Shown here piece after piece: positions 53,322-62,712 of a stretch of DNA of 64,000 bases (position 1 is the first letter of the stretch; every line of letters begins with the position of its first letter). The DNA is taken from positions 69,834-133,833 of the forward strand of contig UQUQ01000003.1 in the NCBI GenBank assembly GCA_900544265.1, given 5' to 3'. The position numbers and the translations under genes were made by a program. The notes below the pieces were generated by a model. It saw only the letters and a program-made list of their open reading frames with translations, did not search any database and was not told the DNA's origin. This DNA comes from an uncultured Alistipes sp. (GTDB lineage Bacteria > Bacteroidota > Bacteroidia > Bacteroidales > Rikenellaceae).

Positions 53322-56300
53322 TTATTGTTTGTCCTGTTGTTCCGCTTCCATCGGTTTTCCGTCGGCCGCCCGGTGCGGGCACCTCCGCAAAAGACCGTCC
53401 CAATAGTAAATCTCGCTCTCGGGCTCCATCGGATCGTAGTCGGGCGGTTCGTCCCCTTCGCTCGGCGCCCCCTCCTGCTCCTGCTGCAGGGCCCGGGCCG
53501 CACGCCGCGCCTCGCGCCGCTCCCTGCGCTTGCGGTTCGTGAAACGCTCCTTGATGCGCTGGCGGAAGTCGCGGAAGTTGTCGAAGTCCTCCTTGAAATA
53601 GATGCCCAGACCGGTCTCCTGCAGACCCTGGTTCTCGTCGAAACGGTCGATCGTCTGCGTGAAGGCCCTCAACTTCAGCGCCCCGGCCCGGTCGATCAGG
53701 TAGGTGATGTAGGCCTCGCCCATGAAGTTCGACATGGCCGAATTGTTGACCGCCTGCTTGTTGTCGATCAGGTAGTTGCCCTCGACCTCGACGAGCAGCC
53801 GGTTGTTGATCAGACTCTTCGAGAGGCCGAAATCCACCTCGTCGCTCGTCAACTCCGAACGGGGCCGGTAGCGCAGCACGATGTTGTAGTCGTTGATCGA
53901 TAGCAGGTTGCTGAGCATGTTGCTCATCAGTTCCATGCTCATGGCCGCGGAGGCCGACGTGCCCAGATCGGCCGTCGTGCCGGTGCCGCTCTCGGCGTAG
54001 AAGCTGTTGAACAGCAGCAGGTAGAGGAATTGCAGGTCGACCGTCTCGGGCGTGTTGAGCGTATTGGAGATGACGGCCTGCGTCTCGGGATCGGAGCCCG
54101 GCACGCGCACGTCGAAGGCGATGGACGGATTGGTCAGGTGCTCGCCCAGGTGGATGACGCACTCCACGGGCACCGAACGGTCGTTGCCCACGCTGCCGCC
54201 GTCGGTCGTGCCGACCGAGGTTTGCAGCAGCGGCTGCAGCGACGCCTTGAGCTTGTAGACGGCGTCGATGTCGAGCACGGCATCCGTCGGCGAGCCGGTC
54301 CACTGGATCGTCGAGCCGTTCTCGATGAGGAATCGCTTGTTGATGATGTTCTGCAGCGAGAAGTTGTAGTTTCCCTCGCTGATCGTGTAGTCGCCGTACA
54401 TCTCGAAGACGTTCGAGCGGGGATTGATCTGCAGGTTGAGCATTCCCTCGCCACGCGCCCGCACGGCATTGCCCGCCACCATGAGCTCCACCTCGACGTT
54501 CGGACGCACGTTCAGCGCCAGCGAGATGGCCATCTGGCTGCCGTCCGCCGTCCGCTGCCGGCGCTTGCGCTCGAAGAGCATCTTCTTGCGCATGACGTTG
54601 TCGATGGAGTCGACCCGCTCGGGCTGGCGGAAGGTGACGAAATCGGCATAGGAGATGTTCGAGCGGTTCGACATGGGCATATAGAACGACGAGTTGTCGT
54701 CGGTCGCGGCGGCGATGTCCATCCGCACGCTGCCCTTGTCACCCGAGATGCGGGCCGTACCCGTGGCGTAGACCCGGCCGTAGAAGTAGTCGTTGTCCTC
54801 GTCGTCGGTGTCGAGCACGAGCATCCGCTCGGGCGCCACGCGCAGGTCGTAGCCGATGTTCGAGAGGTGGCGCAGATCCAGATCGAGGTCCATGCGACCG
54901 CGGTTGCCCTGCGGATCGACGATCGTCACGTCGGAGGTGCTGAAGAGGTTGTTCTTCACCCGCATCACGGCCGACGGCGCCCGGTAGGTCACCTGCGTGT
55001 AGTCGACCGTCGTGCACAGGTCGGCGATGCGGATCTCGCCCGTGAGGTCGGCGTCGCGCCCCTGCCCCTGCAGGACCAGGTCGGCCGAGGCGTGGCCGCC
55101 CGTCGAGGAGATCACGCCCGAGAGCAGCGGATCGAGCAGCGCCATGTCGAGGCTGTCGACATTCAGCCGGGCGTAGTAGCGCATCTGCGCCGGCGCGTAG
55201 AAGCCCCGCACGAGCATGTCGCCCGTCGTGCGGTCGGCGATCGTCACGCCCGCACGGTTGCGTGCGAAGTCCCACCGGGAGGTGAGGCGCAGCGGCGGAG
55301 CCGCAAGGCCGTTGACCTCGAGGCTGTCGATCGCGATGTCGGCCGTCACCTCGCCGGCGCGCAGCACCGATTTCATCGAGGCGCTGCCGCTGCTGCGCCC
55401 CTCGATGGCGTATCCCAGGCGGTCGGCCAGTTGCGTGAAGGGCGTGAGGTCGAAGTTGCGCAGGCGCAGCGTGAGCGAATCGGCGCGGCTGCGCGAGGCG
55501 ACCCCGTCGAGGAAGAGCTCCTGGTCCTGGTTCAGCACGAAGAAGCGGTCGATGACCACCCGCGAGGTGTCGATCTGGATTTTGCGAGCGAAGATCTGCC
55601 ACGTTTTGTCGCCGCGCGTGACGTGCGAGGGGCGGATGCGCAGGTCCATGACCCGGCCGTTGGGACCGGGTTCGTCGTCGACCTCGGCATGCAGGCCGAT
55701 CAGTCCCGACACCCGGCGCACCGTATCGGTGAAGCCCGTCGAGACCTCGACACGCCCCTGACGCGCACCGCCCGTGAGCGAGAGGTGCGGCAGGTGCAGC
55801 TGCCCGGCATAGAGGTCCTCGGCCGAGGCGTAGAGCGTCAGCGAGTCGCCCTGGTTCGAGGCGTTGACCGTAAGGCGCGTGGCCAGTATGCGGCGCCGCT
55901 CGACATAGTCCGACGAGGCGCGGAACGACAGCTGGTCGCTCGCCGGGTTGAAGAGCAGCTGCATGGACGACCCGTCGGCGATCTGCAGTCCCGCCGCCAC
56001 GGCATCGGCCACCGGGTTGAAGTTGCGGATGTTGACCGACAGGAGCGAGAAGTCGTCGGCCACGGCCGCCTTGCGGCGGGCCGGGCCCGTCGTCGCGGCG
56101 CTGTCGCGCAGCATCGGCAGGTAGCGCCAGGCGCTCTGCCGCAGGTAGTCGAAGACGACGCGGTAGCTGGTTTTCGAGCGGAACGTCGCGTCGGCAAAGT
56201 CCGAGCGCAGTTCGACGAGCTTGCTCGAGGCGGAGTTCTCGCCCGTGACGGTCACGTTGCGGGCCTCGAGCTGCTTGTCGTTGTAGCGGTAGACGGCATC

Positions 56301-58007
56301 GGTGACCTGGATGCGGCCGTTCAGGTCGTCGAGCGAGCGGCCGCCGGCCTTGGCCACGATGCGGGCCGAGAGCTGCGAGACCGAGTCGCGGCGGTTGACG
56401 TGCAGCCGGGCCAGATCGGCGTGGCGCAGCTCCATCGTGAAGTCGTAGAGCGGGATCGAATCGTTGAAGTCGACCATGCCCAGGAAGTCGAAGTCAAGGT
56501 TCGGGTCGCGGGAGGCGATGCGGCCGTCGAACTCCCGGTTGCGCAGGCGGCCGTCCAGCCGCAGCGAGTCGTAGACATAGCCGTTGAAGCCCAGCTGCGT
56601 GACGTTGCCCACGATGTTGGCGTCGGTCTGGCCGCGGCCCACCGAGCCGTCGACACGCGCCGTGACGGAGGCCCGGTCGAACAGGTCGCGGCGGTCGAAC
56701 AGCTTGCCCAGCTGCAGCGAGCGGGCCGCCACGTCGCCGCGCACGCTGCGCAGACCGTCCTGAAGCGGACGCAACCGCAGCCGGCAGTCGACCTCCCCCA
56801 CGTCGGTGGTCGCCGCCGCCTGCACGTCGAACGACGAGAGCAGTCCCTCGAAACGGGCCGTAAGGTCGACGCGGCCGGTCCGCGAGAGCACCTCGACGAG
56901 CCGGTCCGAGAGTTCGCGCCGCGCGACCGACGAGGAGAGGATGTCCACGGCCGGCGCCGAGGAGATCAGATGCGGAATCCGCAGATCGAAGTGCGTGGTC
57001 TTCACGTCGGGCAGACCCCGGACCTCGGCGTCGGCCTCGAGCCACGTCCCCTCGCCGATGCGCATGCCGTACACCCGGCCCGCGAAGTCGGCGACCTTGC
57101 CGGCGACCTCAAGGTCGACATCCGAGAAGGTCAAGTGCCAGTCGCGCAGCGCCGGGGCGAAGTAGGCCACGTCGTCGCTCGAGAGGATCGTCCGGCGCAG
57201 CCGGCCCTCGAGGCGCACGCTGCCGAGGAAGTCGCGGTATTCGAGCCACGAGTCGCCGACGAGCGAGATGTGGGGAATCGTCACGTCCGAGCGGCCGGTG
57301 ACAATGCGCACGTCCTGGAATCCGAGGCAGCCGTTGGTCAGGTAGAAGCGGCCGTCGAAACGGTCGAGGACAAAGCCGCTGCGCTCGCGGGCCGAGAGCT
57401 CCGAGACGGCGGCGTGGATAATCTGTCCGTCGACGGTGAAGTCCTCCACGCGGGCGTTGATGCCGTAGAGGTGCATGTGGCCGTAGTCGATGCCGAAGGG
57501 GGGATCGCGCCGCCGCTGCCGCTCCAGGCAGAGGTCCATGTTTTCGATGGAGGCCTTGCGCAGCGTCAGCCGGAAGTTGCCCTTGCGCTCGCGGTCGGGA
57601 TCGCTCATGCGGGCGACGACCTGCTTGATGTTCATCTCCCCCTCGGGGGTCTCGCGCAGGTAGAGTTTGGCATCGGCGATCTCGCCGTGGCTCAGTTCGA
57701 GCCCGCCGCCGAGCAGTCCGAGGGTCGAGAAGCGGGCGTCGAGACGCCCCACGTAGAAGAGCGTGTCGCGCTGAAGATCCTCGACGTAGAAGCCATAGAC
57801 GCGCACCCGCGAAAAGAGCCCGATCTGCACGCGGTCGATCGACACGGTGGTGCCCAGGCGCTGCGACACGACCCGTGCGGCCACCTGCACGACGTAGTTC
57901 TGCACGGCGGAGATGTCGAGCAGAATCGAGAGCGACACGGGAAGGACCATCAGCAGCAGCACGGCCGCCGAGAGCAACATTCCCACTATTTTCACACCTT
58001 TGCGCAC
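53322..58007 (-). CDS. tamB: translocation and assembly module protein TamB (DUF490)
   Basis: 1561 residues. One N-terminal transmembrane anchor (GMLLSAAVLLLMVLPVSLSIL) is followed by about 1300 residues of AsmA/TamB-type beta repeats, and the C-terminal DUF490 domain (IQWTGSPTDAVLDIDAVYKLKASLQPLL, VPVECVIHLGEHLTNPSIAFDVRVPGSDPETQAVISNTLNTPE, LRYRPRSELTSDEVDFGLSKSLI). TamB spans the periplasm and is linked to outer-membrane protein assembly and lipid transport. The last 60 residues are a basic Arg-rich tail. It begins a unit that continues into exbB-exbD-tonB-DUF1573. Confidence 0.94.
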   Translation of the reverse strand: MRKGVKIVGMLLSAAVLLLMVLPVSLSILLDISAVQNYVVQVAARVVSQRLGTTVSIDRVQIGLFSRVRVYGFYVEDLQRDTLFYVGRLDARFSTLGLLGGGLELSHGEIADAKLYLRETPEGEMNIKQVVARMSDPDRERKGNFRLTLRKASIENMDLCLERQRRRDPPFGIDYGHMHLYGINARVEDFTVDGQIIHAAVSELSARERSGFVLDRFDGRFYLTNGCLGFQDVRIVTGRSDVTIPHISLVGDSWLEYRDFLGSVRLEGRLRRTILSSDDVAYFAPALRDWHLTFSDVDLEVAGKVADFAGRVYGMRIGEGTWLEADAEVRGLPDVKTTHFDLRIPHLISSAPAVDILSSSVARRELSDRLVEVLSRTGRVDLTARFEGLLSSFDVQAAATTDVGEVDCRLRLRPLQDGLRSVRGDVAARSLQLGKLFDRRDLFDRASVTARVDGSVGRGQTDANIVGNVTQLGFNGYVYDSLRLDGRLRNREFDGRIASRDPNLDFDFLGMVDFNDSIPLYDFTMELRHADLARLHVNRRDSVSQLSARIVAKAGGRSLDDLNGRIQVTDAVYRYNDKQLEARNVTVTGENSASSKLVELRSDFADATFRSKTSYRVVFDYLRQSAWRYLPMLRDSAATTGPARRKAAVADDFSLLSVNIRNFNPVADAVAAGLQIADGSSMQLLFNPASDQLSFRASSDYVERRRILATRLTVNASNQGDSLTLYASAEDLYAGQLHLPHLSLTGGARQGRVEVSTGFTDTVRRVSGLIGLHAEVDDEPGPNGRVMDLRIRPSHVTRGDKTWQIFARKIQIDTSRVVIDRFFVLNQDQELFLDGVASRSRADSLTLRLRNFDLTPFTQLADRLGYAIEGRSSGSASMKSVLRAGEVTADIAIDSLEVNGLAAPPLRLTSRWDFARNRAGVTIADRTTGDMLVRGFYAPAQMRYYARLNVDSLDMALLDPLLSGVISSTGGHASADLVLQGQGRDADLTGEIRIADLCTTVDYTQVTYRAPSAVMRVKNNLFSTSDVTIVDPQGNRGRMDLDLDLRHLSNIGYDLRVAPERMLVLDTDDEDNDYFYGRVYATGTARISGDKGSVRMDIAAATDDNSSFYMPMSNRSNISYADFVTFRQPERVDSIDNVMRKKMLFERKRRQRTADGSQMAISLALNVRPNVEVELMVAGNAVRARGEGMLNLQINPRSNVFEMYGDYTISEGNYNFSLQNIINKRFLIENGSTIQWTGSPTDAVLDIDAVYKLKASLQPLLQTSVGTTDGGSVGNDRSVPVECVIHLGEHLTNPSIAFDVRVPGSDPETQAVISNTLNTPETVDLQFLYLLLFNSFYAESGTGTTADLGTSASAAMSMELMSNMLSNLLSINDYNIVLRYRPRSELTSDEVDFGLSKSLINNRLLVEVEGNYLIDNKQAVNNSAMSNFMGEAYITYLIDRAGALKLRAFTQTIDRFDENQGLQETGLGIYFKEDFDNFRDFRQRIKERFTNRKRRERREARRAARALQQEQEGAPSEGDEPPDYDPMEPESEIYYWDGLLRRCPHRAADGKPMEAEQQDKQ

Positions 58008-58038
58008 GGACTGGTACGGATATGGGGCTTTTAACTTG

Positions 58039-58046
58039 CAAAGTTA
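58039..58046 (-). promoter_or_regulatory. -7 promoter box for the tamB operon
   Basis: TAACTTTG on the minus strand, 32 bases before the tamB start. Confidence 0.65.
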
Positions 58047-58096
58047 ACCAAATTCGTCGAAAAAAACGAAATTCGGGGCCCCGATATTGCAAAACG

Positions 58097-58128
58097 GGGG
58101 CCGCAATCCATTGCTGGATTGCGGCCCC
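58097..58128 (-). terminator. rho-independent terminator of the Ig-like lipoprotein gene
   Basis: 14-bp stem GGGGCCGCAATCCA / TGGATTGCGGCCCC with loop TTGC (plus-strand reading); CCGTTTTG follows on the minus strand. It is 25 bases after the gene end and just before the tamB promoter. Confidence 0.8.
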
Positions 58129-58152
58129 GCGTCGGGACAGGCAGGCGGCCGG

Positions 58153-59532
58153 TCAGAAGGCCAGGATCGGACGGGCCACGGCATCGCCGTCATACCAGTC
58201 GCACATGCACTCGATGAGTCCGTCCGTTCCGATGTTCATCTGGCAGGCCGCCTCGGCATCGTAGGGCGTCGACGCCCAGACCGAAGCGTAGTTCCGCCAC
58301 GTGTCGACCACGATCAGCTCCTCCTTGTCCGCGTCGGGAATCTCCGACATGCAGGCATTGAAGCGTGCCAGCGCGTCGTAGGAGACCTGCTCGGAGCAGT
58401 AGTACGTGGCGTCGTAGTCCATCGTCTGCCATTCCTGCATGATCCGGGCGGCCTCGTCGCCGCACAGGTTGGCGACCATGTCCCACAACTGGCCCGTGCT
58501 CGGGAGGAACCAGCCGCTGGTCCCGGCCGGCGCCGGATTCGCCTGCGAGAAGGCGTTCAGCACCAGATCGAAGGCCGGCATCCACTGGGCGAGGCTCTCG
58601 CCGTAGGTGTCGCGCACGGTCATCGTCTCGACATAACCGTTGACGTTGCCGTACCACGACGAGGCCAGCTTGAAGGCGTCCAGACAGGAGAAGTCCCAGT
58701 CGTTGCCCCAGTAGGTCGTCAGCTTGTCCGCGCCGTGCGCCGTCTTGACCGCCATGACGTATCCGTGCGTATATCCGGCCGCCACGTCCGATGCCGCCAG
58801 ACGCTCGGGATCGGTCTGGAAGACGATGCCGATCACGGTCTTGCCGGCCTGCGGCGCAGGTTTCGTCTCGGCCCACACGGCATCGGTGCCGTCGGCTCCG
58901 ATGCTCACCAGTCCGCCGTCGCTCCACGTGCCGTCGGAGTAGAAGTAGTCGCCCACCTTGGGTTCGGCAACCTGCTCGACCGTCACCGCGCAGGTGGCCT
59001 CACACGCCCCCGCCACGGCCCGGATCACCGTCTGTCCGACACCCACGGCCGTCACCGTGCCGTCGGCCACCGTCGCCACCGAGGTGTCGTCCGAGCTCCA
59101 GGTCACGCTCGAGTCGGTCGCATCTTCGGGCAGCACCGTCGCCGTGAGCGTCCCGGTCTGGCCGACTGTCAGCAACAGATCCGTCGGTTCGAGCCGCACC
59201 TCGCTGACTGCGCGCGCCACGACCTCTACTTCGCAGGCCGCCATCGCGCCATCGACCTCGGCCGTCACGCGCGTCGAACCGATGCCGACGCCCGAGACCA
59301 GTCCGTCGGCCACCGTGGCCACCGACTCGTTCTCCGAGCGCCACACGACACCGGCTCCGGCAGCCGAAGCGGGAGAGACATGCACGGTCAGCTGCGCCGT
59401 CTCACCGACGGTGACCGTCACCCGCTCGGGCTCGAGCGTCACTTTCGTCTGTTCGGGATCGTCCTCCTTGCAGGCAACCAGGCTGAACGCCGCAAAGAGG
59501 AGCAGACAGGAAATGCTGAAGATTTTTTTCAT
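58153..59532 (-). CDS. lipoprotein with two BIG2 (Ig-like) domains
   Basis: 459 residues with lipobox SLVAC (Cys 21). Two BIG2 domains follow: VTLEPERVTVTVGETAQLTV...WRSENESVATVADGLVSGVGIGSTRVTAEV (about 30-105) and VRLEPTDLLLTVGQTGTLTATV...VTWSSDDTSVATVADGTVTAVGVGQTVIRAV (about 110-185). The C-terminal 270 residues (VGDYFYSDGTWSDGG...) resemble the DUF1566/fimbrillin-associated domains of Bacteroidales surface proteins. Probably surface exposed, possibly adhesive. It sits between tamB and tsaD. Confidence 0.85.
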   Translation of the reverse strand: MKKIFSISCLLLFAAFSLVACKEDDPEQTKVTLEPERVTVTVGETAQLTVHVSPASAAGAGVVWRSENESVATVADGLVSGVGIGSTRVTAEVDGAMAACEVEVVARAVSEVRLEPTDLLLTVGQTGTLTATVLPEDATDSSVTWSSDDTSVATVADGTVTAVGVGQTVIRAVAGACEATCAVTVEQVAEPKVGDYFYSDGTWSDGGLVSIGADGTDAVWAETKPAPQAGKTVIGIVFQTDPERLAASDVAAGYTHGYVMAVKTAHGADKLTTYWGNDWDFSCLDAFKLASSWYGNVNGYVETMTVRDTYGESLAQWMPAFDLVLNAFSQANPAPAGTSGWFLPSTGQLWDMVANLCGDEAARIMQEWQTMDYDATYYCSEQVSYDALARFNACMSEIPDADKEELIVVDTWRNYASVWASTPYDAEAACQMNIGTDGLIECMCDWYDGDAVARPILAF

Positions 59533-59666
59533 AACGGTAATTTTTTAATGGTTCACCCGTTGGAACGCCCGGCGGACCATCGAAAAAAACAACCGGCGGA
59601 AATGCCTGTCCCTCTGCTCCCTTCTTCCCGATTCCGCCGGCAACCGTTGCCAACCTGATTACGCCT

Positions 59667-59674
59667 CAAATATA
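59667..59674 (-). promoter_or_regulatory. -7 promoter box for the Ig-like lipoprotein gene
   Basis: TATATTTG on the minus strand, giving a leader of about 130 bases. Confidence 0.55.
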
Positions 59675-59739
59675 CGAAAAAAAGGCTGAAAAGCCGCACG
59701 GGAAGACCGGTTTTTTCGGCTCGGGGCATGATCTTTCCG

Positions 59740-59880
59740 TCCGAAGCCCGCACACCTGCCCGTGCAGCCGCCCGAGACCCCGCCGAAGCCCCGTCCAAAG
59801 TCCTGTCGCAGCCCCGCCCGAAGCCCCGTCCGAAGCTCTGCCGAAGCCCGGCCGAAGCCCCCACCGGGGGCCGCTGCCGA
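59740..59880. repeat. CGAAGCCC-type degenerate repeats
   Basis: CCGAAGCCCCGTC, CCGAAGCTCTGC, CCGAAGCCCGG and CCGAAGCCCCC recur every 10-16 bases between the divergent lipoprotein and tsaD promoters. No gene visible. Confidence 0.65.
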
Positions 59881-59930
59881 AAAAATCGGACGGAAGCGTC
59901 CCGCACGCGCCGGGTTTGCCGATATTTTCG

Positions 59931-59938
59931 TACCTTTG
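59931..59938 (+). promoter_or_regulatory. -7 promoter box for tsaD
   Basis: TACCTTTG, 51 bases before the ATG. It lies within the longer frame that extends upstream of tsaD, supporting the start at 59990. Confidence 0.6.
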
Positions 59939-59989
59939 CAGCCGGACGGACCGAAAACCGCCCGGGACAAAATTCCTACGAAGAGAATT

Positions 59990-61012
59990 ATGGACATCAC
60001 AATACTCGGCATCGAATCCTCGTGCGACGACACCTCGGCAGCCGTGCTGCGCAACAACGTGCTGCTCTCGAACGTCATCGCCTCGCAGGCCGTACACATG
60101 AAGTACGGCGGCGTCATTCCCGAACTCGCCTCGCGCGCCCACCAGCAGAACATCATCCCGGTGGTCGACACGGCGCTGCGCGACGCGGGCCTCACGGCCT
60201 CCGACCTCGACGCCATCGCCTTCACGCGCGGCCCCGGCCTGCTGGGCTCGCTGCTCGTGGGCGTGTCGTTCACCAAGGGGCTCTCGATCGCCCGCAACAT
60301 CCCGATGGTCGAGGTCAACCACCTGCAGGGGCACATTCTCTCGCACTTCATCGACCTGCCCGACCGGCAGCTGCCCCACCCCGACTTCCCGTTCCTGTGC
60401 CTGCTCGTCAGCGGCGGACACACGCAGATCGTGCGCGTGGACTCGCCCCTCGAGATGCAGATCATCGGCACGACGATCGACGACGCCGCAGGCGAGGCCT
60501 TCGACAAGTGCGCCAAGGTGATGGGACTGCCCTACCCGGGCGGTCCGGTGATCGACCGCCTGGCCAAGGAGGGCGACCCGGAGGCGTTCCACCTCGCCCA
60601 TCCGCGCGTCGACGGCTTCGACTACTCGTTCTCGGGGCTGAAGACCTCGTTCCTCTACATGCTGCGCGACGCCGTGGCCGAGGACCCCGACTTCATCGAG
60701 AAGCACAAGGCCGACCTGTGCGCCTCGCTGCAGGCGACCGTCGTGGAGATCCTGCTCGACAAGCTCGTCCGCGCATCGAAGGAGACGGGCATCCGCGACA
60801 TCGCCATCGCGGGCGGCGTCTCGGCCAACTCGGGGCTGCGCAACGGCATCGTCCGCACGGGCGAGCGGCGCGGCTGGCGCACGTTCCTCCCGGAATTCAA
60901 GTTCACGACCGACAACGCCGCCATGATCGCCATGGCCGGCTACTACCACTACCAGCACGGCGACTTCGCGTCGCTCGACGTCTCGCCCGCGGCGCGGCTC
61001 GAGGAACTCTGA
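59990..61012 (+). CDS. tsaD: tRNA N6-adenosine threonylcarbamoyltransferase TsaD
   Basis: 340 residues. MDITILGIESSCDDTSAAVL is the TsaD start; the metal ligands H111 and H115 are in NHLQGHI. LLVSGGHTQIV and AGEAFDKCAKVMGLPYPGGPVID follow. TsaD transfers the threonylcarbamoyl group to A37 of ANN-decoding tRNAs. It is essential in most bacteria. The next gene follows 26 bases later. Confidence 0.97.
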   Translation: MDITILGIESSCDDTSAAVLRNNVLLSNVIASQAVHMKYGGVIPELASRAHQQNIIPVVDTALRDAGLTASDLDAIAFTRGPGLLGSLLVGVSFTKGLSIARNIPMVEVNHLQGHILSHFIDLPDRQLPHPDFPFLCLLVSGGHTQIVRVDSPLEMQIIGTTIDDAAGEAFDKCAKVMGLPYPGGPVIDRLAKEGDPEAFHLAHPRVDGFDYSFSGLKTSFLYMLRDAVAEDPDFIEKHKADLCASLQATVVEILLDKLVRASKETGIRDIAIAGGVSANSGLRNGIVRTGERRGWRTFLPEFKFTTDNAAMIAMAGYYHYQHGDFASLDVSPAARLEEL

Positions 61013-61038
61013 AACGAACCGATCAAAAACAAGCGACC

Positions 61039-61944
61039 ATGCGACTTACGCAACTGCTTCGCCTCCCGGCCGGACTGCTTGCCGCGGCGATGCTCGTCGC
61101 GGCCACAGCCTGCGACGAGAAGAACGACAACGACCACAAGGGCTCCGACGTCACGCTCGAGGTCACGGCCGACGCCGTGACGCTGGGGGCCGAATCGGGC
61201 GCCGAGGCCACGGTCGGCCTCACGACGACGGCCCGCTGGAGCGCCACGCTCTCGGGCGGCGGCTTCGCGCTCGACCCGCAGGCCGGTACGGGCGACGCCA
61301 CACTTGGCATCCGCGCCACGGAGGCGAACCCCGACACCGCGATCCGCGAACTCGGGACCATCACGATCACGGCCCCGGGAGCCGACTCTCCGCGGACAAT
61401 CCGCGTAAGCCAGCTGGGCGCCGAGCCCGCCCCGGCCCCCGATCCGGTAACCCTCACGCTCGACTTCACCGCCGGACCCGACATCGTGACCCCGGCCCTC
61501 CCCTCGACCTCGGCCGACGCCCTCACGGGACGCCACGAATACACGTTCGAGGGCTACACGCTGGCCATCTATGCCGACGCGGCCGCCAACGGCAAGTTCT
61601 TCTGGAACAACCAGGCGCGGTACTACGAGGCCCCCGAGCCGAACAAGGCGCTCTACTTCAGCAAGGAGGGGGCCTACGTGGAGTTCCCGGCCATCGACGG
61701 GTTGAGCCTTTCGTCCATCCTCTACGTCAACTCGACGGGAGCCGGCGAGCTGCCCTCGTTCGACCTTGCGACCGACACCGGGGAGAGCCTCAACCATGCG
61801 CTCGACTTCGCGGACGACGGCATGAGCATGACCTTCACGCTGCTCGACGACGTGACGGCCACCCCCTGCCGGCTCACGATCCTCAACGCCAAGAACGCCC
61901 AGGTCTCGCAGCTCGTGCTGACCTACGCCGCGCCCGAGCGGTAA
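61039..61944 (+). CDS. lipoprotein with BACON-like N-terminal domain
   Basis: 301 residues with lipobox VAATAC (Cys about 24). Residues 35-130 (VTADAVTLGAESGAEATVGLTTTARWSATLSG...ITITAPGADSPRTIRVSQLG) have the BACON-type all-beta pattern ending in I-R-V-S-Q. The C-terminal part (about 140-301) is another all-beta domain I do not recognise. Probably surface or periplasmic glycan- or protein-binding. The frame extends far upstream across tsaD only because of high GC; the lipoprotein start at 61039 is clear. Confidence 0.75.
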   Translation: MRLTQLLRLPAGLLAAAMLVAATACDEKNDNDHKGSDVTLEVTADAVTLGAESGAEATVGLTTTARWSATLSGGGFALDPQAGTGDATLGIRATEANPDTAIRELGTITITAPGADSPRTIRVSQLGAEPAPAPDPVTLTLDFTAGPDIVTPALPSTSADALTGRHEYTFEGYTLAIYADAAANGKFFWNNQARYYEAPEPNKALYFSKEGAYVEFPAIDGLSLSSILYVNSTGAGELPSFDLATDTGESLNHALDFADDGMSMTFTLLDDVTATPCRLTILNAKNAQVSQLVLTYAAPER

Positions 61945-61985
61945 CCGTCCGCCACGAAATCCGCAGGACAAAACAGACCGAGGAG

Positions 61986-62471
61986 ATGATCTACGACAAC
62001 AGCGGCGTGCGCCGTCAGGACCGGCTGCTGACCGAAGCCGAAGCGCGCGGGCTTCTTGCCGCGGGCGAATACGGCGTGCTCTCGATGTGCGACGGCGGAA
62101 AGGCCTACGGCATTCCCGTGAGCTACGCGTGGGACGGCAACGAGAGCCTCTACATCCACTGCGCCCCCGAGGGGCGGAAGCTGCGCTGCGTGGCCGCCTC
62201 GCCGCGGGTCTCGTTCTGCGTGACGGGCCCTACGCGCGTGGTGCCCGAACGTTTCACGACAGCCTACGAAAGCGTCATCGCGGAGTGCGAGGCGCACCTC
62301 GGGCTTCCCGAGGCGGAGCGCATGCGGGCGCTGGAACTGATTGTGGCGAAATACGCCCCGGGGCTGGAGGCCGTCGGCCGCAAGTATGCCGAAAAGTCGT
62401 TCCACCGCACGCAGATCATCCGCCTCGACATCCGCACCTTCAGCGGCAAATGCAAGCGCGTGGCGCTTTGA
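61986..62471 (+). CDS. pyridoxamine 5'-phosphate oxidase-related flavoprotein, Nim-like
   Basis: 161 residues. RRQDRLLTEAEARGLLAAGEYGVLSMCDGGKAYGIPVSYAWDGNESLYIHCAPEGRKLRCVAASPRVSFCV has the split-barrel FMN fold of the NimA/PPOX class, known to include 5-nitroimidazole resistance proteins. Housekeeping members are common in Bacteroidales and need not confer resistance. It follows the lipoprotein gene by 41 bases and probably shares its transcript. Confidence 0.85.
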   Translation: MIYDNSGVRRQDRLLTEAEARGLLAAGEYGVLSMCDGGKAYGIPVSYAWDGNESLYIHCAPEGRKLRCVAASPRVSFCVTGPTRVVPERFTTAYESVIAECEAHLGLPEAERMRALELIVAKYAPGLEAVGRKYAEKSFHRTQIIRLDIRTFSGKCKRVAL

Positions 62472-62653
62472 TGCGCCGCCTTCGGGCACTCCCGCCACCG
62501 CGCGTTCGATAAGCCGTCCGGCCGGAAAGATTGCCCGCCCGTAAGACACCGGCACGAAAGTCGCCCGCCCGTAGTAAGACGCCGACACGGGAATGTCCCG
62601 GCGGCAGCCTCTGCGGCGACAACGCGGTCAGCATCCGCAACGACATACGAAAG

Positions 62654-62692
62654 AACCCCTGCCTCGGTTGCGGCAGGGGTTTTCGTTTTCGG
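62654..62692. terminator. bidirectional terminator between the Nim-like and NMO genes
   Basis: 10-bp stem AACCCCTGCC / GGCAGGGGTT with an 8-base loop; TTTTCGTTTTC on the plus strand and TTCTTTCG on the minus strand. The remaining 62472-62653 shows only CGCCCGTA words. Confidence 0.75.
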
Positions 62693-62712
62693 GGAAGGGA
62701 GATTCCGCCCTC

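Noticed and set aside
59728..61944. Single 738-codon frame spanning tsaD and the lipoprotein gene
   Set aside because: Its first two thirds are an out-of-frame reading of tsaD. Only the part from 61039 has a lipoprotein signal and a real domain.
61986..62471. Acquired metronidazole-resistance nim gene
   Set aside because: It has no insertion sequence nearby, matches its neighbours in base composition, and sits in a chromosomal context. It is better seen as a resident PPOX-type gene.
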